Source: Culex pipiens pallens
Lineage: Eukaryota; Arthropoda; Insecta; Diptera; Culicidae
Direction: 5' to 3'
Length of the DNA: 64,000 nt
Assembly (NCBI RefSeq): GCF_016801865.2
Contig: NC_068938.1
Coordinates: 7,449,101-7,513,100 of the forward strand
Every line of letters starts with the position of its first letter. The stretch's first letter is position 1. Below, piece by piece: positions 27,101 to 36,011 of this stretch. Below the pieces are notes generated by a model, which saw only the letters and a list, made by a program, of their open reading frames with translations, searched no databases and was not told the origin of the DNA. The translations under genes and the position numbers were made by a program.

Positions 27101-30100
27101 TCTTGACCGAAATGTCAAGCTCATATATACGTTTATCCTCTCCGTTTTACATCGATCTGATGGCCGAGCGGGCTAAGGCGCCAGTCCTCACTGATGGTGC
27201 TGGGTTTGAATCCCGTCGGTTGCAACTTTTTTTTTGTGTTTGCAAAAATTGTACATGCAGCGTGTAATATTAAGTGTTTATTTTGACGAAGGTGATGTGC
27301 ATGCTTTTGCATGCGATTTTACCATCGGATTTTTTGCTGTGTAAGGATGACCACTCAAATCCCATTTTCGAATTCTTTATTTTTCCAGAACCTCTAAGGA
27401 TGGTACAAATTTTATTTAAAGTTTTTGTCTCCTCCCTTCAAAGCTGGCCGACAAATCAGGGGGCAAAAAATATATTTTCAAAAAACTTCAAAATTTCAAT
27501 GGAAATTTAAGTACAATCTGCTGAAATCAATGTAAAATGCGTTTCCCTGCACAGCAAAAAATCCGACGGTAAAATCGCATGCAAAAGCATGCACATCACC
27601 TTCGTCAAAATAAACACTTAATATTACACACTGCATGTACATTTTTTGCAAACACATATAAAAAGTTGCAACCGACGGGAATCAAACCCAGCACCAATAG
27701 TTAAGACTGGCGCCTTAGCCCACTCGGCCATCAGACCGATGAAAAGCTGTAAGGATAAACGCATATATGAGCTTGACATTTCGGTCAATTAGGTTTCCCA
27801 TACTGATGGGCTACATATTTCAGGGTGTAAAATGACATAAAATTGCATAAAATAATGCAATATTTATTTTACACCCAGGCCTATTACACGCAGCTGGATT
27901 ACTACTTTTTTAGCTGTGTGCGTTTAAAATTACTTTTAGCATGTTTTAGTTGATTTCAAAATTTTTTGAATTTTTGAAAATTTTCGATGTTTAAGTTTTT
28001 TTCACTAAAATTCTTTTTTTCGTCATATCTTTCATTTTTGAAAATTAATGGTTGCTAAACAACTGAACTAGTGTAAAATGCATTTTAAAACACTTTTTCC
28101 ATGTAAATGTTGAAACTATGGCTTGTTATTTAAAAAAAAATGCCAAATCACGAGTGATCGCGATTTTACGAAAGCTTTGATAAAGTTTTTTTTTACGTGT
28201 CTCTTTGTGTTGTCGTTTGTGTCTGTCGCGGGTGCCGATGAACGCCCATGATCGGCACAACCAACATTTCCAAAACCTTTTTTTCGTAAAATCGCAATCA
28301 CTCGTGAGCAAACTGCTTACGTTTACATATCTGGAGTTTTTTTTTTGAAAAGGTCCAATAAACCAAATTTTCAGTTTTTGCTTTTTGGGTGTTTTTCAAT
28401 ACCCCTGACTCATGGCAGTTTCAAAAACACCCAAAAAGCAAAAACTGGAAATTTGGTTTATTGGACCTTTTCAAAAAACACTCCAGATATCAACATTTTT
28501 GTAATTGTTTGTTCTACAACAGTGTAGAAAATTGTCACACACTGCAAAGTTAGAAATAAAAAAACAAAATTTTCAAATGAACAATTTTTAGGGTTAGTGA
28601 AATTTCACGATTTCGCTGACAGCGTGGATGCCGTGAAATTTGTCTATTTCCGCAAAATCCCGTGAAATTTTATGTTTTTGTGAAACTGTAACGATTTTTC
28701 TCAAAATGATTTATCAAGCTTAAATAGGAATAAACAAAATCTTATGAACTACTGTAGAATTAAGCGAATGAATACCCTTGTTTAATGACTAACATAGTGT
28801 TAGTGATTTTTTGACGCATTCGTGGACGTCGTGAAATTCGTGAAATTTATCAATTCTGTCAATTTTTTTTTTTCAAAATAACAACATAATAAATATTCCA
28901 TGTATACAGACTATTCAAGAAAATTTTATTTGTTTTCAGTTTGATATGAACCATTTGATGAATTGTTCAGATTTTTCAATTTTATAAAAAACTGAGCTTA
29001 GTAATATTTTCATTCGTTGCTATAAAAAAAGGTCTACTATTTTATTTGAAAGGTATAGTTTCAAAAGAAATTAATAGAATCAAGCTTTGTTCAAAATAAA
29101 ATGAAAGCTTTGAAATCATCTTTAAAAACATTACAGATTTTTTCTGGGTCCGGTTTAATTTTAACGATATTTGATTATTTGAGTGTACGATTTCCGTGGA
29201 AGATAAAATACTACTTTTTGTTTTGTTTTTATTTTGTTTTTATTTTGAATTAAAATGTCGATTTCGTTACAAATTATATTATTTTGTAAAAGGAGATCCT
29301 TTAAAAAAAATGTCAATGAGCCAAATGTCGCAAAAATTCAAATTAATTCACTAATTTTTTGCTGGACAAGATTTTTAAATGTTGCTTTGATATGAAATGC
29401 AATAAAATAAAGCAGATCAGTGAAAACTATTTTTATTTTATTAGTCGAATATTTAAAAAAGCAGTTTAATAAATGAGAATACTCATGCCCTACATTTTAT
29501 TTCAAATATATTTAGAGCCCATCCATAAACTAGGTGGAATCTTTTTTGAAGATCAGGAGAATTTTTTTGTGTCACGTTCAAATTTATTGAAGATTTTTTA
29601 AGTTTAAGTTTATAATATATAATGGAGCATAAATAATAGTTTCTGTGATTTAAACATAAGATTTTCAGAGTTATTTAACATTTTTATCGTTCCGCGAAAT
29701 TTGCGTGAAATGTGGTGTTTGGAAATTGAGGTCCCCGTGAAATTTGCAATTATCGAGCGTGAAAAATCACTAAGCCTAACAATTTGGTTCTAAATGAAAA
29801 AATACCCTTTTGGTCCAATGTAGATTCGAAAAGTACATTAAATTTCCCTTGAAATGACATGTTCAAAAAAATTGAGAAAGAGTTTATAAAAAATAAGTTT
29901 TTTTTTCGGAATTTTGAACACGCCATCAGGGATGCCACTTGGTTTTTTAAAATGTCTGTAAAAAAGTCTGTGTATGTCTGTGCATTTGTCTAAAATTCAA
30001 ATATATCAATTCACAGTCATTGAAATCCATCAGAAATTGCGTTTTTAAGCATTTGAAGACTAACGAAATAAGTTTGGACAAAAAAGATTACTAAATATTA

Positions 30101-33100
30101 ATTCAATGAAGTTTTTTAAAAGTCTGTGCACCTCAAAAATGTCTGACACAAGCTCAAAAGTCTGTGAAACACAGACAAATCTGTGTATCTGGCATCCCTG
30201 CACGCCATCCAATCGGGCGCCCAATTTTACATAAAAGTCAGAGGTTTTTTTAGGCTTCAAAATCAGTCAACATTGACTCGTTGATATTCGAGTGTGAATA
30301 TGTATGGGCCATGCCATAAAAACCGTGGACACTTTTTTGGAAATCTATTTTGCTGTTCCTTTTTAAAAAAAATGTTGTGTTTGATTTTTTTTGTTTTTGT
30401 ATTAAGTTGCTGTGACAAAGAAAAAAAGAACAAAACAATTCAAGAGTTTCCAATGGGTAACACATTTAGGGACCATCCATAAACCACGTGGACACTTGGC
30501 GGTGGAGTGCGGGGGGTCCGATTGTCCACGTTCCAAACAAGACGAGGGGGGTTCGAGAATTCAAAAAAGTGTCCACGTGGTTTTATGGATGAGGTCATGT
30601 CGAGGAATTTTGGGTGCTCACTTTTTAAATGATAGATTATGATGTTAGAAACAATGTTTTTTAGACAAGAAAAAATGATTAAATACTTTTTTACTCTTCG
30701 ATTTTCTGGAAAAAGTCACCTTTTTTAACAAATTTTCCAAAATCGCTTGGAATCAATACTTAACTTTTTTCAATCCGGTGTGTATTTTTTTTTCAAAATG
30801 TAGGTTTTTGTCCATAGATCGGCATTGGACCAAAATTGAAGTTTTTGGGCTCTCCCAGGTAGATTTGTGTCGAAAAAATCGCATTATTTCGAAACTTTTT
30901 TCATAAATGCTCATTTATTTTTAAGTAGCCTATATTTCCCAGCAAAACCAATGCATGTAGGAAATTTCACGGTGAATGTTTTTCGCTCTGAGAAAATGCA
31001 ATTTCGACCATCCAGTGCTAAGATATTTGAGTTTTAGTGAGAAAAAAGTACCATTTTTTCAAAATTTCTCAAAATTCAGAAGCATTCTCTCTTTGGAAGA
31101 GTTTTCCAGGGCATCCAGGGCTATACCTGCACGATGTTGGTGTCATCAAATTATGAAACATGAATTTTGTAAATTCAAAAATGTGAAAATGCTAGTTTTC
31201 CCATAGTAATTTCCATACAAACTTCATTCGCTTTGCGCCAATCGTGGGCTTAGCCAAAAGCTCCCAAATTTTGGGAGGTTGTTTGGGACTCTAAAAACGA
31301 CCCAAAAATGTGTTGCTGATATAACTCGGAAACCCTAGTGACCCATGATCTTTTCATCACCCCAGAATTTTAGATTTTTCTGCTTTACATATTTTGTAGA
31401 ACCAAAGAAGGCATCTTTTGGGCCACAAAGAAGCATGGACAAAAATTGTCCTGAATGTCACCCTTTATAAAAAAAACTAACTCAATCCACCTATGTGGTT
31501 GGAGCCTTCCTCACAACAATGGCTGTACACAAGTTTCATCTATTTTTTATATCCGGCTTCCAAAAAGTACATCGATATTACTTAAGTGGCCATGTCTCGA
31601 GACAGAATTGCCAGATCTTCAATGTTTTGGACTCGTTGGAAAGGTCTTTTGATAATCTAACCAACGATGGGTCGGATGATGGACCCGGACATAGTTTACA
31701 TACATTTAAGTGAGATCCGGCTTCAAAAAAGTACATCAATATCACTTAAGTGGCCATATCTCGAGACAGGGTTGCCAGATCTTCATTGTTTTGGACTCGT
31801 TAGAAAGGTCTTTTGATAACATAACCAGCGATGGGTCGGATGATGGACCCGGACATAGTTTACATACAGTTAAGTGAGATCCAAATATATGTGAAAACAC
31901 ATTTTTATACATAACTTTTGAACTACTTATCGAAACTTCAATCTGTATAAAACTCGATCTATGGGACCCTAAGCCAAGTCGAATGCAACAAGTTCGGGTC
32001 AAATCGGTTCAGCCAGTGCCGAGAAACATGAGCTAGTTTGTTGGTCACATACATACATACACACACATACACACACACATACACACAGACATTTGTTCAG
32101 TTTTCGATTCTGAGTCGATATGTATACATGAAGGTGGGTCTACGACGTTTTTTTACGAAGTTCATTTTTAGAGCAGGATTATAGCCTTACCTCAGTGAGG
32201 AAGGCAAAAACACTGGTACAAAAAATCGTCTGAAATTGCCGTAATTTAAAGACGCAACTTTTGGTACCCAAAAAAGTATAGGTCATCGCTGAAATTCTAA
32301 AGTAATTGCAGTTTTAGTGCCAAAAGTTTTCGTAATTTTTACGTTTCTGCGCTGCGAGTCGAAAACCCCACTATTTATTTTCAAAAAATCGTATCTCAGA
32401 AATCTAAAATTATAAATTCACAATTGTTTTTTTTTTATTTCCCGAAGAATCCGATAAAAATATTTTCAGACATAGGTTCTTTGGTCTCGCGACCTTCAAA
32501 ACAGCATTTTAAGTTTTCATACGACCTTTTCAAAGTTCAAGCTAGGTTTTTGAAACTATTTTTCTTCAATAGCTTACCTAATTTCACCTTTCATTTGCGT
32601 CCATGACAGCTAAAATTGGTTGAAATTGATCGGAGTTATGATTTTTTGAAAAAAGTATTTTTTGCGCAATTAGACGAAAACTGTCATTTTTTGGACCACC
32701 CTAACATGCCGTAGGTCATCCTAATGGCCAAACAAAAAAAATCGGATATTTTTTTTCGAATCATGCTGATCTTCGTGGGGAGTTGTTTTGCCCTGTTATC
32801 AACAGGGCAGGAAGGAGTTGTGGACATACCATACATTTTCGAATTATGTACGTCCATCCTCACACATACACATAAAGACATTTGCTCGGAATCTGATTCT
32901 AAGTCGATATCTAATCGTGTAGGTGGATCTGGAAGGTCTAGGAATTGAAAAGTTCATTTTTAAGTGATTTTAAGGCTTTTCTCGTTTAGGTGAGGAAGGC
33001 AGAATGAAAAAAATAATTTTGTAAAATTGAGAGTAACAATTCATCAACAATTTTTCTTCTCTTTTTCGCTTTTCCAGAGTGATTCCGTTAGTTACTTCCT

Positions 33101-33834
33101 CGACGATCTGGACCGGATATCGCGGTGCGACTACGTTCCCACGCACCGCGACATTCTGCACTGCCGCAAGGCGACCAAGGGCGTATACGAGTTTACAATT
33201 AGAATACAGGTAAGTTGGCAATTCAATTCAACTACTCGTTATAAGAAGCTAATTTATTGTTTCCCCTTTCCACAGAACATTCCATTCGTGTTCGTCGACG
33301 TCGGCGGCCAGCGAACGCAGCGGCAAAAGTGGACCAAATGCTTCGACTGTTCCGTGACGTCGATTCTGTTCCTCGTGTCGACGTGCGAGTTTGACCAGGT
33401 CCTGGCGGAGGATAGGTAGGATCTTGAGCTACTCTAGAATATTTAGATAAAATCAAATAAAATTGTCTCTTTGTAGAAAAACCAACCGCCTCGAAGAGTC
33501 GCGCAACATCTTCGACACGATCGTCAACAACACGACCTTCGCCGGCATCTCGATCATCCTGTTCCTGAACAAGACGGACCTGCTGGCGCAAAAGGTCAAG
33601 AACCCGGACACGGACATCCGCTGGTACTATCCGCAGTTTACCGGCAACCCGCACTCGATCCTGGACGTGCAGAACTTTATCCTGCAGATGTTTACGAACG
33701 TGCGCAAAAACACGAAAAAGTCGATCTACCACCACTTTACGAACGCCGTCGACACGCAGAACATCCAGGTCGTGTTTAGCTCCGTCAAGGATTCGATCCT
33801 CAAGCGGAACCTGACGGAGCTGATGCTGCAGTAG
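12021..33834 (+). CDS. cta: G protein alpha subunit, G12/13 class (concertina), 5'-incomplete
   Basis: The coding exons are join(12021..12159, 16600..16808, 33078..33209, 33276..33415, 33477..33834). Every junction is GT-AG and in phase, giving 325 residues to a TAG stop. The start lies outside the window or was not recognised. Visible motifs: the P-loop GAGESGKST; the switch I region CRKATKG with the catalytic Arg; the switch II motif DVGGQR with the catalytic Gln; the guanine-specificity motif NKTD; and the G12/13-type C-terminus ELMLQ, which has no Cys at position -4 and so should be pertussis-toxin insensitive. The family couples GPCRs such as Mist/Smog to RhoGEF2 and Rho at the plasma membrane and drives apical constriction at gastrulation in Drosophila (family knowledge). 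Missing at the N-terminus are the helix with the lipidation site and about 40 or more residues. The exon beginning VKLLLLG opens at an intron border, as expected for an internal exon. Confidence 0.95.
13189..16192. repeat. 3-kb satellite of 9-bp units (AAATTTAAG)n in cta intron
   Basis: About 330 head-to-tail copies of AAATTTAAG, with variants AAATTCAAG and AAATTTAAA. Because 9 is a multiple of 3, one - strand frame stays open as (Asn-Phe-Leu)n for 702 and 174 codons. This is an artefact of the repeat. A compound block of AAATTCAAG variants recurs at 14381, 14831 and 15371 (spacings 450 and 540 bp), showing higher-order organisation. Array edges are diffuse and decay into imperfect units. Confidence 0.97.
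16600..16808 (+). CDS. cta: cta exon with the helical domain
   Basis: The acceptor CAG ends at 16599 and the donor GTGAGT starts at 16809. The exon completes a Gly codon split with the previous exon and ends in phase 0. It encodes the G-alpha helical domain, from GMQVLCDARDKL to RRAYDRRREFQI. It sits alone between a 4.4-kb and a 16.3-kb intron. Confidence 0.94.
17291..17443. mobile_element. Palindromic MITE (CTGGAGT family), degraded copy
   Basis: CCTGGAGTATTTTTTAAAGT, CCAATAAACC, CCGCCTTTAGTCAGGG and the inverted TTTGGTTTATTTGACCTTT follow the same order as the better copies at 28.3 and 62.7 kb, with many substitutions. Confidence 0.6.
18190..18545 (-). repeat. Dispersed AT-rich repeat, reverse copy
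   Basis: GAAATGCATTTTACACTAG, TCAGTTGTTTTGCAATCATT, AACGCAGGGGAATGCATT and CCCCTGAATTTTCGGGCC appear in the inverse order of the copy at 27370-28140. A G14 run lies at about 18507-18520 and a G-rich run at 18123-18141. Confidence 0.5.
18744..19428 (-). repeat. Dispersed repeat (CCACCTTTAGGTGG family), copy 2
   Basis: The reverse-orientation copy opens on the + strand with GCCTTCCTCACCTCACTGAGG and closes with GGCACCAACCACCTAAGGG and TGGATTAAGTAACGTT. The order of internal motifs matches the copy at 9085-9827 in reverse. Confidence 0.75.
20905..21160 (+). mobile_element. tRNA-Val-like SINE
   Basis: A tRNA-like head contains CTGGACTCACAATCCAG (5-bp stem, loop CTCACAA, anticodon CAC) and the B-box-like GGTTCGGATC. 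A body of about 180 bp, GC-rich compared with its surroundings, follows and ends at a T-rich tail (TTCGTTTTTTTTCG). No target duplication was found. It belongs to a different family from the two-headed SINE although the anticodon arms are alike. Confidence 0.6.
21528..22128. repeat. 600-bp satellite of 8-bp units (TAACATTT)n
   Basis: Nearly perfect head-to-tail TAACATTT repeats with rare single-base variants near 21737, 21774 and 21800. The left edge is less regular (TTCACATTTCAACATT). It lies in the second visible cta intron. Confidence 0.96.
22513..24148 (+). CDS. Candidate small secreted-protein gene nested in cta intron 2
   Basis: This is a tentative two-exon model, 22513..22698 and 24041..24148, giving 97 residues. 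The first exon starts MACSSSLIFFLF, has a hydrophobic signal-like stretch through TTFAVFVLLILPAAVKG, then FPVPLDDLPG, and ends in phase 0 at a strong donor (AAAAGTGAGT). The second follows TTTTTTTTGTTCAG, is in frame, contains three Cys (KTCAPFFYR, ELCTQHYEKC) and ends at TAA. An alternative acceptor, TTCTTCTACAG ending at 22558, would join a non-coding exon ending at 22453. The 8-bp satellite at 23350-23818 lies in the proposed intron. No family is recognised. The second exon could be chance. Confidence 0.25.
23236..23345 (+). mobile_element. Left part of a TA-flanked MITE, running into satellite
   Basis: TA then CAGATCCAATTCGTTAATTCG resembles the left end of the complete element at 42774-42955 (CAGAGCGGATTCGTTAATTCG). 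The shared interior motif GTTTTCGAATTAAAAA follows in both. No right TIR is found; the 8-bp satellite begins where the element should continue. Confidence 0.55.
23350..23818. repeat. 470-bp satellite of 8-bp units (AAGAATTT)n with ordered variants
   Basis: The array starts as TTTAAGAA units, then changes in runs to TTTCAGAA, TTTCTGAA, back to TTTCAGAA, then TTTAAGAA and TTTAGGAA. Variants are grouped, not scattered, as expected from local slippage and amplification. It begins about 110 bp inside a truncated MITE. Confidence 0.95.
24149..26969. other. cta intron 2 interior, partly high-complexity
   Basis: 24.4-24.95 kb has worn tandem/inverted motifs (ACTGTAAAATG, GCGTCGTATTTGG mirrored by CCAAAATACGACGC). 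25.0-26.65 kb has normal complexity and few repeats, in contrast to the rest of the intron. This is a reasonable place for an intronic enhancer, but no motif was identified. Confidence 0.35.
26970..27344 (+). mobile_element. MITE carrying a tRNA-Leu-like sequence, copy 1
   Basis: The TIRs CACAGCTAAAAAA and TTTTTTGCTGTG are flanked by TA. The interior includes a tRNA-Leu-like block at 27154-27227 (GATGGCCGAGCGGGCTAAGG, then GGGTTTGAATCCC). A second copy lies 205 bp downstream in opposite orientation, making a large hairpin. Confidence 0.8.
27154..27227 (+). pseudogene. tRNA-Leu-like sequence inside MITE copy 1
   Basis: It has a class-II style D arm (TGGCCGAGCGGGCTAAGGC) and a T arm (GGGTTTGAATCCC). 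The acceptor stem pairs only partly, the anticodon arm CCAGT...GATGG is imperfect and the long variable arm expected of tRNA-Leu is absent. Likely a tRNA-derived passenger and not a functional tRNA. Confidence 0.5.
27550..27919 (-). mobile_element. MITE carrying a tRNA-Leu-like sequence, copy 2
   Basis: This is the reverse-orientation partner of the element at 26970-27344, with the same TIRs (CACAGCAAAAAAT / AGCTGTG) and the same internal tRNA-like block (27664-27744, - strand). It is inserted in a copy of a dispersed repeat. Comparison with the related repeat near 2.38 kb indicates a 2-bp duplication, TG. Confidence 0.8.
27664..27744 (-). pseudogene. tRNA-Leu-like sequence inside MITE copy 2
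   Basis: The anticodon arm CCAGT-CTTAACT-ATTGG pairs well and would present anticodon TAA (Leu). The D-arm region is TGGCCGAGTGGGCTAAGGC and the T arm is GGGTTTGATTCCC. As in copy 1 the long variable arm is missing. Better preserved than copy 1, but transcription by Pol III is unproven. Confidence 0.5.
28327..28490. mobile_element. Palindromic MITE (ATATCTGGAGT family), copy 1
   Basis: Arms begin ATATCTGGAGTTTT and end AACACTCCAGATAT and pair over about 65 bp each, including GGTCCAATAAACCAAATTTT and TTTTTGCTTTTTGGGTG. A second copy is at 62689-62846 and a worn one at about 17291-17443. Confidence 0.8.
28588..29782. mobile_element. 1.2-kb TIR element (TTAGG-TTAGTGA family)
   Basis: The left end TTTAGGGTTAGTGAAATTTC and right end CACTAAGCCTAACAA form imperfect TIRs. 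GTGAAATTT motifs are repeated through the interior. A worn right end of the same family (CACAAATCACTAAGCCT-like) occurs at about 63540-63640. No ORF of note. Confidence 0.55.
30470..30596. mobile_element. Foldback MITE (CCATCCATAAACCACG family), copy 2
   Basis: GACCATCCATAAACCACGTG on the left and CACGTGGTTTTATGGATGAG on the right, with CGATTGTCCACGTTCC inside, match copy 1 at 8857-9006. Confidence 0.72.
31482..32206 (+). repeat. Dispersed repeat (CCACCTTTAGGTGG family), copy 3, with internal duplication
   Basis: It starts ACTCAATCCACCTATGTGGTT and ends ACCTCAGTGAGGAAGGC. The internal module containing GTGGCCATGTCTCGAGACAG and GATGGGTCGGATGATGGACC is present twice, 169 bp apart. A CA-rich microsatellite (ACATACACACACAT) lies at about 32047-32088. 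Confidence 0.75.
32850..33000 (+). repeat. Dispersed repeat (CCACCTTTAGGTGG family), 5'-truncated copy 4
   Basis: ACATTTGCTCGGAATCTGATT, GTGTAGGTGGATCTGGAAGG and the terminal GGTGAGGAAGGC correspond to the last 150 bp of the other copies. It ends about 80 bp before a cta exon. Confidence 0.65.
33078..33834 (+). CDS. cta: cta 3' exons (switch regions to C-terminus)
   Basis: Three exons (33078-33209, 33276-33415, 33477-33834) are separated by introns of 66 and 61 bp. They carry switch I (CRKATKG), switch II (DVGGQR), NKTD and the C-terminal ELMLQ followed by TAG. The compact 3' end contrasts with the repeat-filled introns upstream. The Arg codon in AEDR is split across the last intron. Confidence 0.95.
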
Positions 33835-34913
33835 AGAGAGAGAGGTTTGAGGTTTAAAGAAAAAAAAAAGTTCTTTGTTGATTATTGGTTATTCTTGAAA
33901 GTTAGAAGAAGATGAAAAAGTTAGCAAGAAGAGGGTTTAAGTTTTGCTCTAATTTATTTTTCAGCCCACCACCAATTTTTCATTTCGTTGTTGTTTCCTC
34001 AATTTCAGAAAACGAAAAAAAAGCAGATTTCAGTGTCGTTCCAGAATGCAATAAGAGCAACAAAAAAAGTGCAGAAAACGCACTTTGCAAAACAAAGTAA
34101 CGCAATTTTGAAGTTCAAGGATTAGAAAACGAAAAAAACTAAACGAATAAATCTCAGTTTTTACTAGCGATAGTCGAGTTCCATGTTCTCTCTTTGAAAA
34201 TCTGAAATGAGTCTCTCCTCGAGAGATCAAACAACACAAACCTTACTGCCATATTTTTAATCAGTTTTTTTTTTTTGTTCTAAACGGGTACATTTATTGA
34301 TGCTTTTAAAATAATGGCTACACAACATATTTTGTCATTTGGTTCGAATAATTTATGTTCGTTTTGTTGTCTTGTAAATTTCAGAGTTTTTCTTAAATTC
34401 AAGAAAAAAATGCTTAGTCTGATTTCCTACACAGTATTTTAAAAAATTTCACACTTCTTCACGTTTAAAAAAACGATGAGTGCTAAAAAATCGAGTTTTT
34501 TAACGCAATTTTGCAATTCTGAACAAAATTTTGACGCCGTGTGTGTTTGGTCAACTCTAAAACCAAAATATTGTAGAACAGTATTACTTTTCGATACAAG
34601 TGCTGAAAAATTTAACTTTTCAGCGTTCAAATAAGTGCTATGATGAACTTTTCAGCTCTGTTATTTTTTCTGATGATAAGTAGGTCATTTCGTCACTATA
34701 AAATGTTTGGAAAAGTAAGTTTTTTTAAACTTAATTACAAAAAAGTTTATGATGGTGCAGTGTTCTAGCTTTTCACAAATTTGTTACACTCTCTAAAATA
34801 AAATAAAAGCCTTTTTTATATCAGCTTTTCTTTACAAAAACTGGAGCTATTGATTTATATTCAATTTTATATGTTTTAGTGCATTTTTGTCCGCTATAAT
34901 AAAAATATAGTTT

Positions 34914-34982
34914 TTCAGCACGAGTCGTACAGTTATCCAACGAGGTTCACCGAGTTGGATAAATACGACGAGTGCTGAAAAA
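34914..34982. repeat. Inverted repeat within a duplicated AT-rich block
   Basis: CAGCACGAGTCGTA...TTATCCAAC is mirrored by GTTGGATAAATACGACGAGTGCTG. On either side, the blocks 34560-34720 and 35090-35230 are related to one another (both have TTACTTTTCGA, CTTTTCAGC, CTGTTATTTTT and GGAAAAGTAAG). The whole looks like an old palindromic element. Confidence 0.55.
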
Positions 34983-36011
34983 ATCCTCTTTTTGCCACGA
35001 GTTATATACAACATTTTTTGCAATTCTGGAAAACACCCATTGAGTGAAATTTAATTTTCATGTTTTTTGTCAATAAACCGTGAAAAGTGTTACTTTTCGA
35101 AACAAATGCTGAAAAGTTCAACTTTTCAGCATTTATTCTCAAAAGTGTTGCAATTCGATTCTGTTATTTTTGGTACAGAAAAGTAGGATATTTCGTCGTT
35201 CAAGAATGACAGGAAAAGTAAGTAGTTTCACGACGGAATTGCAAAAACGTACTTTTTGGTTGTACAGTCAATTTAACAATTAATTTGTATTTGATATTTA
35301 CGAATTTTCCACATGTTTTGCTAAAAGCATTGAAAGCCTCACAAAAGCATTATCAGAATGACGCCGTCAAAAATTGTCAAAGCATCAATGAATTTATTGA
35401 AATATATTTTATCAAAAAAGAAATATCAAAAAAAAACTCCTGATTTGATTGAAAATGAAAAAAATAACTTTTAACAATACAGAACATGAAAATTCACCAG
35501 AAACTGATAAAAACTCACCAGTTTCTGGTGTAATAATTTTTTTTTTTTTAATCGAAATCTGTCCCTGATTAATATTACCATGATTTTTTTCTGTGTATTC
35601 CAGAAGGCAAAATTTAATGAAAAATGTATTTTCCTAAAAAAAAAATGTGAAGTTTGGGAGCTTTTGCTGAAGGGGCAACTTTTGACTTGGTTGATAATTA
35701 GGATGTCAAATAAAATTTAACTTCCCAGGTATCTTTTTGGGAATATTGAGAGGTATTGTTATCTCGCAATCTACGCCTTCTATGACAAATTTGGCAATAG
35801 CATCAGAAAAAAGCTTCAAAAACATTTTTAAAAGTAGAAATTTAAGGTTAATTTTAAAAGGAAAGTTATGTTTTGAGCTTCAAAAACAAACGTTTTTGGA
35901 AAGTAATGTTGCAGTTTTCAAAAAAACTTAGAAACATTAAACAAAATTGAACTGCTAGCATCCTTTGTAGAAATAACCTTAAATATTTTGAAAAAAAATA
36001 GTTATTTCCGC

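Larger units (their letters stand above)
27370..28140 (+). repeat. Dispersed AT-rich repeat, interrupted by MITE copy 2
   Basis: TGTAAAATGCGTTTCCCTG before the MITE (27550) and TGCGTTTAAAATTACTTTT and TAGCATG after it match the uninterrupted order of the repeat near 2.38/2.81 kb. It continues to AACTAGTGTAAAATGCATTT near 28.07 kb. Confidence 0.55.

Noticed and set aside
27154..27744. Functional tRNA-Leu genes
   Set aside because: The acceptor stems pair incompletely, the long variable arm is missing, and both copies lie inside MITEs.
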